Part shown: positions 41,850 through 50,900 of the stretch, in pieces | Numbering within the stretch: position 1 is the stretch's first letter | How the letters are laid out: each line of letters opens with the position of its first letter | DNA from: Amycolatopsis jejuensis | Lineage (GTDB): Bacteria > Actinomycetota > Actinomycetes > Mycobacteriales > Pseudonocardiaceae | Assembly (NCBI RefSeq): GCF_000717335.1 | Contig: NZ_JNYZ01000010.1 | Span: 1-64,000 of the forward strand | Reading direction: 5' to 3' | DNA length: 64,000 bases | Notes under the pieces: model-generated | What the model was told of the DNA's origin: nothing | The model's input: only the letters and a program-made list of their open reading frames with translations | Databases searched by the model: none | Program-made: the position numbers and the translations under genes

Positions 41850-44800
41850 TCACAGGACGCCTTCCTCGACCTCCCCGTCCGGAACCGGCAGCCGCGCCGC
41901 CACGCCGCGGACGGTCGGGTCCGCGAAGAAGCCCGGCAGTTCGATCTCGTACCGCAGTTCGCGCGCGGCCTGTTCGATGAACCGGATCGCCCGGACGCTG
42001 TCGCCGCCGAGGGTGAAGAAGCTGTCGTCCCGGCCTACCTCGCGGAGGTCCAGCACCGAACGCCACAGCGCGGCGATGCGGTTCTCGACGGCTCCACATG
42101 GCGGCTCACCCGTGGGTCCGCGGGTATCGTCCAGCAACGCAGCAACCTGCGCACGGTCGACTTTTCCGTTGGCGCTGAGCGGAATCCGGTCGAGTACGAG
42201 CAGCTGATCCGGGACCATATGGCCCGGAAGGACCGTCGAGGCATGGGCGAGCACCTCGCCGGCCGGCACCGGACCCACCACGGCGGCCGCGAGCCGTCCG
42301 CCTGCCACGACCGCCGTCGCACCGGAGACCGCCGGGTGACTGGTCAGCGCCGCTTCGACCTCGCCGAGCTCGATCCGGTACCCGCGGATCTTCACCTGGT
42401 CGTCAGTGCGCCCCAGGAACTCCAGCAGCCCGCCCGGCCGATACCGGCCCTGGTCGCCGGTGCGGTACCAGCGCATCCCGTCGTGCTCGACGAAGCGGGC
42501 CGTGGTCAGCTGAGCCGCGCCGGCGTAACCACGGGCGACGCCGGTACCGCCGATCCACAGCTCGCCGGGAACCCAGTCGGGGCAGTCCCGGCCGGACGCG
42601 TCCACCACGCGGTACCGCTGGTTGCGCAGCGGGAGTCCATAAGGGACAGACGGCCACGCGGGGTCGAGATCCGCAGTGTCGAAGGCGTTGGACCAGATCG
42701 ACGCTTCGGTGGCACCGCCGAGCGCAATCATCCGCGCGGCGGGCCGCAGGTCAGCGAGCCGGGCGGGCAGGTCGAGCCCCACCCAGTCGCCGGACACCAG
42801 CACGAGACGGAGGTCCGGCGGATCGGGTACCAGCAAGAGCATTTCGAGCAATGCCGGTACGGAATTCCACACGGTTACCCGGTGCCGGTGCGCCAATTCG
42901 GCCCAGGCACGCGGATCTCGGCGAAGGGACTCGCCGATCGTCACCACCGCACCTCCGGCGCCGAGCAGGCCGAAGATGTCGAAGACGGACAGGTCGAAGT
43001 CCAGCGCGGACACCGCCAGTACCCGGTCCGCCGCGCCGATCCGGTAGCGCGCAACGATGTCTTCCACGGTGTTGGCCGCGGCCCGGTGGGTGATCTCCAC
43101 GCCTTTCGGCTCTCCGGTCGAACCTGAGGTGAAGATGAGGTACGCCAACGCGTCCGGCGAGACCGGCACCGGCTCGGGCACCGGGTCCGCCCCATTGGTG
43201 ACGGCGAGGTCGTCGAGCACGAGACGCACGCCAGCGATGGCGAAGATGCGGTCGCGGCGAGCGGCGGGCTGGTCGACACCCACGGGCACATAGGCGGCGC
43301 CCGCAGCGAGGACCCCGAGCACGGCGACGATCTGGTCCGGGCCTTTCGGCAGGCAGACCGCGACGGTGTCACCCGGCCCGATACCTTGTGCGCTCAGCCA
43401 TCCGGCGACGCGCAGGGCCCGGCCGGCGACCTCGCGGTAAGTGAGCCCCGCGCCGAGGATTGCGGGCGCGTCCGGAGTTTCGCGCGCCCGCTGGAAAAAC
43501 GGCAGGTGCAGCACAGCCTCGCCTTGCTTTGCTGCAGTATCGTTGGCAATGCGCCGCTCCGCGGCTTGTGCGGCGGGAAGTTCCATCCGCGGCGCCGCCG
43601 ACCAAGTGCCGTCCGCCAGCGTGCGCACCAGTTCCTGGTAGGCCTCGAACATCGCATCCAGAAGTCCGGCCGGGAACAGTTCCTCGACCGCGTCCCAGTT
43701 GAGCTCGACCCCACCGCGATACTCGACGACCTGGTGGTCCAGCCACACCTGGGGAGTCTGCGAAACACCCCAGACCTGCTCGGTGAACGGGTACCCCGGC
43801 CCCTCGTCCGCGCCGACCCCGAGCGCGCTGGTGAACACGACCGGGATGCCGGTGCTGCCGGACCCGGTGCGCTGGGCCAGTTCACGCAGTACCCGCACCG
43901 CCGAGAAGTCGCGGTGATCGAGGGATTCCCACAGCTGTCCCTGCACCGCGCGCATCCGCTCGGACCACGGCTGCCCGGCGTCCGGCTGGTACCCGACCAG
44001 CAGCAGCGACGTGAAATCGCCGAGTACCCGGCCGATCTCCGGGTGCACGTCCTTCCGGTCGAACAACGTCAGCACCAGGGTCAGCTCCGGCTGGGCGCTC
44101 CAGCGGCCCAGCACCTCGGCGAAGGCCGTCAGCAGCACCGCCGACGGAGTGACCCCGTGCGCCCTGGCCTGTGCGGTGATCCGCCGCCACTGCGAAGCGT
44201 CCACTACCGCGCGGCGCCGGGTAAAGACCGGCCGGACGATCGCCGGATCCACCGCGAGCGGCAGCTGCGGCGCTGGAGGCAACGCCCGCTCCAGCCAGAA
44301 GCGGCGGTCTTCTTCGAGGGGCGGCGTGGCGGTCGCGACGACGTAGTCGCGAAAGGACGGTCCCGGTGCGGGAAGCTCGGCGTTGAGGTAGGCGCGGGAC
44401 AGCTCCGAATAGAAGGTGAGAATGCTGAGCGCGTCGAGAGCCAGGTTGTCGATGCCGACGGCCAGTCTCGTGCGAGTGCCGTCGCGGACCGCCCCGATCG
44501 CGAACAACGGCCACTTCGCTGGGTCGAAAACCTGATGGGACAACGCTTCCCGCTGCGCAGCGAACGCGCCGTCGGGGTCGTCACCGGCCTCGGTCACCTC
44601 GATGCGGAACCTCGGCACCTCCGGCAGGATCCGTTGCTCGCCCTGCGCGTCGAAGACCACCCGCAGCATCTCGTGTCGGGCGACCAAAAGGTTCACCGCG
44701 TCCTCCAGCCGCGACAGGTCTAGGTCCTCGATGTCGTACTCACGATAGAAATGGCATCCGATTCCGCCGAGGGTGAACTCCTCGTTCCGGCCTAGCCAGT

Positions 44801-47800
44801 AGGCCTGCTGGACGTCGGTGGGCGGGAACGGCCGGTGCCGGTCGGCGGGGTTGGCGGCGAGGACGGCCAACGCCGCGGGGGCACCTCGATGCAGGGTCGT
44901 CGCGAAATCGGCCAGTACCGGATGACTGAACAAAGTGCCGAGCGCGACGCCGTCGAACCCGTCGGCCCGCAGCCGGGCGAGTACCCGCGTGGCGAGCAGG
45001 GAATCCCCGCCCAGGCGGAAGAAATCGTGCTCACGAAGCACTTCACCGGCGCCGAGGACATCTCGCCAGGCTGCGGCGACTGCCCGTTCCGCCTCGGTCT
45101 GCGGCGGACTGCCCGCGCTCTCCCCCACGGTACCCAGCATTGTGACGAGCGCCCGGCGGTCGATCTTTCCATTGCCGGTCAACGGAAATTCGCCCAAGTT
45201 GGCGATCCGGTCCGGGACCATCACGCTCGGCAGCAGCGTAGCCGCGAAGGCGCGCAACGCTTTTTCGTCCGGCGGCTGCGGTCCGCTCACCACGGCGCCG
45301 AGGCGGTGATCCGCAGTCAGCACGGCAGTCGCCCGGTTGACGCCGGGGTGTGCCTGCAGGGCCGCCTCCACCTCGCCGAGTTCGATCCGGTGTCCGCGGA
45401 TCTTGACCTGGTAGTCGGCGCGGCCGAGGAATTCCAGGTTGCCGTCCGGGTGATAGCGGGCCCGATCGCCGGTGCGGTACCAGCGGATTCCGTCGTGCGT
45501 GACGAACCGGTCCGCCGTCCGCTCCGGATCCCCTCGATAACCGAGCGCGACCCCGGCGCCGCCTATCCACAGCTCGCCGGGGACCCAGTCCGGACAGTCC
45601 CGGCCGAGCGCGTCGACCACGCGGCAGCGGACCGCACCCAGCGGAGTGCCGTAGGGCACCGACGTCCACTGGGGATCGATCGTGGTCACTTCCCGTACGG
45701 TCGAATGGATCGCGGTCTCCGTGGTCCCGCCCAGCGCGACGAACCGGCAGCCGGGCACCTGCCGCGCCAGCCGTTCCGCCAGCTCCGGCCGTACCCAGTC
45801 GCCGCCGAGCAGCGCCAGCCGCAGCGGGACTGGTTGCGCGTCCAGCACGGTCAGCAGCATGTCGAGCAGCGCCGGTACACAGTTGAGCACCGTCGCCCGA
45901 TGGGTGTGCAGCAACCGCGCCCACGCCAGCGCGTCGCGGCGGTCGGCTTCGGTCACGCATACGACTGCGCCGCCACTGTTCAGCGGAGCGAAGAGGTCGA
46001 ATACCGACAGGTCGAATTCCAGCGCGGACAAGGCAAGCGTCGCGTCTGCCGGCCCGAGCCCGAATCGAGTGGTGAGATCGGCGATCGTGGCCATCGCGGC
46101 CGCATGGGGTACCTCGACTCCCTTCGGGGTGCCGGTCGACCCGGACGTGTAGAGCACGTAAGCCAGACTGTCCGCCGATCCCGGAACCGGCGCGGGCAAC
46201 GGCGGGGCCTTGGTGGCAACGTCGGTCAGCACCACGCGCGCCCCGGCCGAAGACAGGATGCGCTCGCGACGGGCGGGCGGCTGGTCGACGCCGATCGGGA
46301 GGTACGCCGCCCCCGCGGCGAGCACCCCCAGGACCGCGACCACCTGGTCCGGCCCCTTGGGGAGGGAGACCGCGACCAGGTCTCCCGGCTGCACTCCGCG
46401 GGCGGCCAGGTCCCCGGCGACTGCCAGGGCGCGCTCGGCCAGCTCGCCGTAGCCGAGAATCCCGTCGGCACCCCACCGGAGCGCTACCGCGTCGGGATGT
46501 GTTGCCGCGTAGGCGAAAAACCCGTCGTGCAGCCGGGCGCCGACCGGCTCCGTGCCGGTGTCGTTGACCTCGGCCCGCACCGCTGCTTGATCGGCCGGAA
46601 GCAGGGTGGACACCGGGCCGGTCCAAGCGGCGGGTTCAGCGAGCAGCCGGTCGAGGAGTTCGCGGTAGGCCGTGAACATCGCGTCCAGCACGCCTGGCGC
46701 GAAGGCGTCCTCCCGCGCGTCCCAGTTGAGCAGCAGCCCGCCGTCGAACTCGGTCACCTGCGCGTCCAGCCAGACCTGCGGGCCCTGCGAGATGATCCAG
46801 GACGGTTCACCGAAACTGCGCCGGACGTCGTCGGCGAACAGCGGCCCCAGCCCGAGCGCACTGGTGTAGACCACTGGGGCCAGGATGCGTTCTCCGTGCA
46901 GGCGGGCGGCTTCCCGCAATACCTCGACGCCGGAACAAGCCGAATGTGCGACGTCGGCGTGGAAACGGTCCTGCAGCGCCTTCGCTCGGTCCGCGAACGA
47001 ACCTGCCGTGGTGCCGTCCCAGGCGAGGAGGACTGACGACGTGAAGTCACCGACCAGACCGGCCACGTCGGGATGCAGCGGCTCCCGGTCGAACAGGGGC
47101 AGGTTGAGCAGGAACCGTGGATCCGCACTCCACGCAGTCAACACCTCGGCGAACACCGCGGCCAGCGCCATCGCCGGGGTCAGTCCGTGACGACGGCTTG
47201 CGCTTGCGAAAGCTTCGGTCGCGGCGGCATCGAGCAGCCGGTGCCGGCGGACGACGGTCGTTGCGTCGTCGGCCGGATTTGCTGCGGCGGGCAGCTGCGG
47301 TGCGCCGGGCAGATCGGGCAGGCGCCGGGTCCAGTACTCCCGATCGGCCGCGCTGCCGCCCCGGCGGCCGGCGTCCTCGGCGAGGTAACGCGGGTAGCTG
47401 TAAGACAACGGCGCTGGGTCGCGCCCGGTGTAGTACGCGGCGAGGTCGGCGAGCAGCACCCGGAGGCTCAAGGCGTCGGCCGCGATCATGTCGAGGTTGA
47501 CGTGCACCCGGGTACCGGAGGGCAGCAGGGACAGCTGGACGTCGAAGACCTCGCCGGACCCGATGTCGAGCCGCCGGTGTGAGAGCTCGCGACGTAGACT
47601 GTCCACTTTAGACTCCGCGGCAGCTGGTTCGAGCGCCCGCAGGTCGTGTACCCGCAGGCCTGGCCAGGGGCTGCGGTCGAGGATCTGCTGGGTGCCGTCG
47701 TCGAGGACCTGGACGCGGAGCATGCCGTGCCGCGCGAACACCGCCCGTACCGCGTGCTCCAGCCGTTCCGGTTCCACCGCGACGCCGTCGAACTCGTGGT

Positions 47801-48161
47801 AGAAGTGCGCTGCGACTCCGCCCAGCTGCTGCCCGGGTGCCCGGCCCGCCCAGTACGCGTGCTGCATGAGGGCAAGCGGGAACGGGGCGGTTTCGTCGAT
47901 TTCGGCCCGTCCGGCCGGACTTGCCGGACCCGCCGCGGCCAGCAATGCTTGCCAGGCACCGAGGGTCGGCTCCGCGGCGAGTTCCGCGAACGGGACGTGC
48001 CGTCCGGCGCTCCGCCAGGCTCCGGACAGTCGCATGATGGAGATCGAATCGAGGCCGAGGCCGATCAGGTCGGTACCCGGATCGAGGGTGTCCTCCGGAA
48101 TGTCGAGCAGGTCGGCCAGTACCGCGGGCAGGGCCGCGGGATCGGTCGGATCGTGGGGCAC
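41850..48161 (-). CDS. NRPS: ArCP-Cy-A(Cys)-PCP-Cy-A(Cys)-PCP
   Basis: A 2103-aa synthetase. Aryl carrier domain at about 10-78 (LIGLGLDSISIMRL, Ser39); cyclisation domain 93-530 with the DxxxxD motif DMIAAD (224-229) in place of HHxxxD; A domain 550-1010, A3 YTSGSTGTPKG, A10 Lys999; PCP Ser1054; second Cy 1110-1540 (DNLALD, 1238-1243); second A about 1570-2010; PCP Ser2055. By alignment to GrsA the pocket codes read DLFNLGLI-H and DLFNLSLI-W plus lysine, both cysteine-like. It would join an aryl acid to two cysteines and close two thiazolines. There is no TE, so the chain passes to the synthetase at 60872. GTG 48161 has AAGGGA nine bases upstream; GTG 48194, overlapping the P450 stop, is the alternative. 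Confidence 0.92.
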   Translation of the reverse strand: MPHDPTDPAALPAVLADLLDIPEDTLDPGTDLIGLGLDSISIMRLSGAWRSAGRHVPFAELAAEPTLGAWQALLAAAGPASPAGRAEIDETAPFPLALMQHAYWAGRAPGQQLGGVAAHFYHEFDGVAVEPERLEHAVRAVFARHGMLRVQVLDDGTQQILDRSPWPGLRVHDLRALEPAAAESKVDSLRRELSHRRLDIGSGEVFDVQLSLLPSGTRVHVNLDMIAADALSLRVLLADLAAYYTGRDPAPLSYSYPRYLAEDAGRRGGSAADREYWTRRLPDLPGAPQLPAAANPADDATTVVRRHRLLDAAATEAFASASRRHGLTPAMALAAVFAEVLTAWSADPRFLLNLPLFDREPLHPDVAGLVGDFTSSVLLAWDGTTAGSFADRAKALQDRFHADVAHSACSGVEVLREAARLHGERILAPVVYTSALGLGPLFADDVRRSFGEPSWIISQGPQVWLDAQVTEFDGGLLLNWDAREDAFAPGVLDAMFTAYRELLDRLLAEPAAWTGPVSTLLPADQAAVRAEVNDTGTEPVGARLHDGFFAYAATHPDAVALRWGADGILGYGELAERALAVAGDLAARGVQPGDLVAVSLPKGPDQVVAVLGVLAAGAAYLPIGVDQPPARRERILSSAGARVVLTDVATKAPPLPAPVPGSADSLAYVLYTSGSTGTPKGVEVPHAAAMATIADLTTRFGLGPADATLALSALEFDLSVFDLFAPLNSGGAVVCVTEADRRDALAWARLLHTHRATVLNCVPALLDMLLTVLDAQPVPLRLALLGGDWVRPELAERLARQVPGCRFVALGGTTETAIHSTVREVTTIDPQWTSVPYGTPLGAVRCRVVDALGRDCPDWVPGELWIGGAGVALGYRGDPERTADRFVTHDGIRWYRTGDRARYHPDGNLEFLGRADYQVKIRGHRIELGEVEAALQAHPGVNRATAVLTADHRLGAVVSGPQPPDEKALRAFAATLLPSVMVPDRIANLGEFPLTGNGKIDRRALVTMLGTVGESAGSPPQTEAERAVAAAWRDVLGAGEVLREHDFFRLGGDSLLATRVLARLRADGFDGVALGTLFSHPVLADFATTLHRGAPAALAVLAANPADRHRPFPPTDVQQAYWLGRNEEFTLGGIGCHFYREYDIEDLDLSRLEDAVNLLVARHEMLRVVFDAQGEQRILPEVPRFRIEVTEAGDDPDGAFAAQREALSHQVFDPAKWPLFAIGAVRDGTRTRLAVGIDNLALDALSILTFYSELSRAYLNAELPAPGPSFRDYVVATATPPLEEDRRFWLERALPPAPQLPLAVDPAIVRPVFTRRRAVVDASQWRRITAQARAHGVTPSAVLLTAFAEVLGRWSAQPELTLVLTLFDRKDVHPEIGRVLGDFTSLLLVGYQPDAGQPWSERMRAVQGQLWESLDHRDFSAVRVLRELAQRTGSGSTGIPVVFTSALGVGADEGPGYPFTEQVWGVSQTPQVWLDHQVVEYRGGVELNWDAVEELFPAGLLDAMFEAYQELVRTLADGTWSAAPRMELPAAQAAERRIANDTAAKQGEAVLHLPFFQRARETPDAPAILGAGLTYREVAGRALRVAGWLSAQGIGPGDTVAVCLPKGPDQIVAVLGVLAAGAAYVPVGVDQPAARRDRIFAIAGVRLVLDDLAVTNGADPVPEPVPVSPDALAYLIFTSGSTGEPKGVEITHRAAANTVEDIVARYRIGAADRVLAVSALDFDLSVFDIFGLLGAGGAVVTIGESLRRDPRAWAELAHRHRVTVWNSVPALLEMLLLVPDPPDLRLVLVSGDWVGLDLPARLADLRPAARMIALGGATEASIWSNAFDTADLDPAWPSVPYGLPLRNQRYRVVDASGRDCPDWVPGELWIGGTGVARGYAGAAQLTTARFVEHDGMRWYRTGDQGRYRPGGLLEFLGRTDDQVKIRGYRIELGEVEAALTSHPAVSGATAVVAGGRLAAAVVGPVPAGEVLAHASTVLPGHMVPDQLLVLDRIPLSANGKVDRAQVAALLDDTRGPTGEPPCGAVENRIAALWRSVLDLREVGRDDSFFTLGGDSVRAIRFIEQAARELRYEIELPGFFADPTVRGVAARLPVPDGEVEEGVL

Positions 48162-48190
48162 AGCGGGAATTCCCTTCGGGGTCGAGGGTG

Positions 48191-49348
48191 TCACCAGGAC
48201 ACCGGAAGCGCGGCGGGACCGCGGAAGAAGGCGGCGGATTTCCAGTCGAACGCGCCGGAAATGCGGAGTCCGGGCAGCCGCCGGGCCAGGACCAGCAGGG
48301 TCTCCTGCAGTTCGGCCCTGGCCAGCGTGGCACCGAGGCAATGGTGGACCCCGTGGCCGAACGCGAGGTGGCCGCTGCTGTCGCGATCGGGATCGAGCAG
48401 ACCCGGGCAGCCGTACCGGGCGGGATCCCGGTTCGCCGCGGCGAGAGCCACCAGGACCGGCTCGCCCGCGGGTACCACTTGACCGCCGACTTCGACGTCC
48501 TCCGCCGGGTACCGGGGCATTGCGGCGGCGACCGCCGTCGGCACGTACCGCAGCAGTTCCTCGACCAGCGGCCCGACGCGCTCCGGGTGCTCACGCAGCC
48601 CGGTCAGCTCGCCGGGAAGCTCGGCCAGCAGCACGAAGACGAAGTTGGCCAGCTGTGCGGCGGTGGTCTCGTAGCCGCCGACGAGAATGGCGATGCACAG
48701 CTCCACGAGCTCCTTCGGCGACGCACCCTCGCTGTTTTCGGTCAGCGCGCTGATCAGGTCGTCGGCCGGGGTCTCGCGGCGCATTGCGATCAGCTCGGCC
48801 ATGTACCTGGCGAGCCGGGCAGTCGCCGCCGCGCCGGGGGTCCGGTCGCTGGTGGAGAGCAGGGCCTCGCTCCAGCTCCGGAATCGCCGCCGATCGGCTG
48901 CGGGTACCCCGAGCAGCTCGCAGATCACCTCGATGGGCACCGGAAGCGCGACGTACTGCACGAAATCCGCCGGTGCCCCCGCTCCGGCCAGCGCCGTCAC
49001 GGCGGATTCGGCGAGGTCCCGGATCCGCGGGCGCAGCCGCTCGACCCGCGCCCGGGTGAACGCGCCCGTGACCAGCCGCCGCAGCCGCGGATGGTCAGGC
49101 GGATCCATGGCCACGATGCCGAGCGGCTTCTGCGGGGTCACCCGTGGCGAATCACGTTCGAGCGACGCGGCCCGGCCGAACCGGGGATCGGACAGCACGA
49201 AACGCACGTCGGCATGCCGGGTCGCGAGCCACGCCGGTTCGCCATAAGGCAACTGGACACGGACGAGCCCCGGCGCGTTCTGTGCTTCGGCATAAGCATC
49301 CGCAAGTTCAAGACCGGCCGATGAATTGAACGGGTACGTTTCAGACAC
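48191..49348 (-). CDS. Cytochrome P450 of the NRPS cluster
   Basis: A 385-aa P450. I-helix AILVGGYETTAAQL (Gly replaces the usual Ala before Gly), ExxR in EELLRYVPT and heme loop FGHGVHHCLGATLARAEL. The GTG start follows AGGAGGG and overlaps the ligase stop by 8 bases. It is placed between the aryl ligase and the main NRPS gene, so it probably oxidises the peptide, a thiazoline or the aryl ring. Coelibactin and related clusters also have a P450, but this operon has two. Confidence 0.92.
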   Translation of the reverse strand: MSETYPFNSSAGLELADAYAEAQNAPGLVRVQLPYGEPAWLATRHADVRFVLSDPRFGRAASLERDSPRVTPQKPLGIVAMDPPDHPRLRRLVTGAFTRARVERLRPRIRDLAESAVTALAGAGAPADFVQYVALPVPIEVICELLGVPAADRRRFRSWSEALLSTSDRTPGAAATARLARYMAELIAMRRETPADDLISALTENSEGASPKELVELCIAILVGGYETTAAQLANFVFVLLAELPGELTGLREHPERVGPLVEELLRYVPTAVAAAMPRYPAEDVEVGGQVVPAGEPVLVALAAANRDPARYGCPGLLDPDRDSSGHLAFGHGVHHCLGATLARAELQETLLVLARRLPGLRISGAFDWKSAAFFRGPAALPVSW

Positions 49349-50900
49349 CGGAATTCCCTCCTGCCGCCAGCATCGCGAGTGCGGCTTTGTCGACCTTCCC
49401 GAGCCCAGTGCGCGGGAAATCCCCCAGCACGCGAACGCGGTCCGGCAGTTTGAACGCGGCCACGCCGATCCGCCGCAGGTGGGCGACTAGATCGGCCCGG
49501 CCGGGTGGCTCGCCGGGTGCTAGTACGAAGGCGCAGGTGCGCTCCCCCAGCAGCTGGTCGGGGTAGCCGACGATGGCGACGTCGCGTACGTCCGGATGGG
49601 TCAGCAGCAGGTTTTCCACCTCCTCGACCGGGACCTTGTCTCCGCCACGGTTGATCACGTCCTTGCACCGGCCTTCCACCACCAGGTGGCCGGTGGGCAG
49701 CCGGCGGACGAGGTCGCCGCTGCGGTAGAACCCTTCCGGGGTGAACGCCCGGCGGTTCTCGTCCGGCGCACCGAAATAACCGCGGAGCGTGTACGGTCCG
49801 CGGACCAGGAGTTCGCCCGGCGCTCCCGCGGGTACCGGGCTTCCGTCCGGGCCGACCAGCAAGACCTCGTCGTCCTCGGACAGCGGAATGCCCTGGGTGC
49901 CGGTGACCAGGTCGTCGGGATCGTCGAGCCGGGTGAAGTTCAGCAGGCCTTCGGCCATGCCGTAGACCTGCTGGAGCGCCGCCCCCAGTTCCGGCCGGAC
50001 CCGCCGTGCTGCCTCCTGTTTCAGCCGCGCGCCACCCGCCTGGACCAGGCGGAGACTGCTCAGGTCCGGTGCCAGCGACGGCACCGCGTCCAGCCACACC
50101 AGCACCAACGGGGGAACCAGGGCGACGGTCGTGACCCGCTCCTGTGCGATGAGCGGGAACGCCGTCTCGGGGTCTGCGCTCGTCGCGAGCACCACCGTGC
50201 CGCCTGCCCACAGCGTGCCGAGCAGGCCGGGGCAGGCGAGCGGGAAGTTGTGCGCGGCAGGCAATGCGACCAGGTAGACCGTCGTTGCGTCGAGCCCGGC
50301 GACCTCGGCGCTCGCTCTCAGGTTGTAGCTGTAGTCGTCGTGCGTGCGCGGGATGAGTTTCGGCAGGCCGGTCGTGCCGCCGGACAGGAGCAGCACCGCC
50401 ACGTCCGACGGGTCCGCTTCGTCGACCTCATCGTCCACTTCGGACAGAAGATCGGCGAAACCTCGGTGTGGCCCCGGATCGTCGCCCACCACGAACACCA
50501 GCGGCAGGTCGAGCAGACCAGCCCGGTCGGTCACGAATGCCACCGATCCGGATGCCGCGGCCAGGTGGGTCAGCTCGCTCTCCCGATGCGCGGGCAACGC
50601 GAGCACCGGCACGATCCCCGCCCGGAAACAGCCGAAAAGCAGCAGCACGAACTCCGCGACATTGGGCAGGTGCACCAAGATCCGGTCTCCGGGCCGCAAG
50701 CCGCAGGCACGCAGACCCGCCGCGATCCGGTCGGCGTCCCGGTCGAGTTCGCGGTAACTCCAGCGCCGGTCGCGGTCCACCAGCGCGGTGGCAGACGGGG
50801 TGCGCCGGGCGCTCTCTCGCAGCAGGCTGCCGAGAGTCCGGCCTTGCCAGTACCCACGTTCCCGGTATCGCCGCGCGAACTCCGGTGGCCAGCCGGTCAT
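49341..50900 (-). CDS. Salicyl-AMP ligase (aryl-acid adenylating enzyme)
   Basis: A 519-aa stand-alone adenylating enzyme that loads an aryl acid on the ArCP of the large NRPS. A3 is LLLSGGTTGLPKLIPRTH (near residue 180); the pocket segment is LPAAHNFPLACPG, with the Asn that holds the 2-hydroxyl/carboxylate and a Cys where dihydroxybenzoate enzymes such as EntE and DhbE have Ser. That Cys is the mark of salicylate enzymes (YbtE, PchD, MbtA). A5 is QVYGMAEGLL and A10 is GLGKVDKAAL. ATG 50900 overlaps the upstream P450 stop by 4 bases. No salicylate synthase is in the window; it may lie to the right. Confidence 0.9.
   Translation of the reverse strand: MTGWPPEFARRYRERGYWQGRTLGSLLRESARRTPSATALVDRDRRWSYRELDRDADRIAAGLRACGLRPGDRILVHLPNVAEFVLLLFGCFRAGIVPVLALPAHRESELTHLAAASGSVAFVTDRAGLLDLPLVFVVGDDPGPHRGFADLLSEVDDEVDEADPSDVAVLLLSGGTTGLPKLIPRTHDDYSYNLRASAEVAGLDATTVYLVALPAAHNFPLACPGLLGTLWAGGTVVLATSADPETAFPLIAQERVTTVALVPPLVLVWLDAVPSLAPDLSSLRLVQAGGARLKQEAARRVRPELGAALQQVYGMAEGLLNFTRLDDPDDLVTGTQGIPLSEDDEVLLVGPDGSPVPAGAPGELLVRGPYTLRGYFGAPDENRRAFTPEGFYRSGDLVRRLPTGHLVVEGRCKDVINRGGDKVPVEEVENLLLTHPDVRDVAIVGYPDQLLGERTCAFVLAPGEPPGRADLVAHLRRIGVAAFKLPDRVRVLGDFPRTGLGKVDKAALAMLAAGGNSGV

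Noticed and set aside
44835..47036. Very long plus-strand open frames opposite the large NRPS gene
   Set aside because: They are complements of the NRPS reading frame with high third-position GC; they show Arg/Gly-rich nonsense and no domain.
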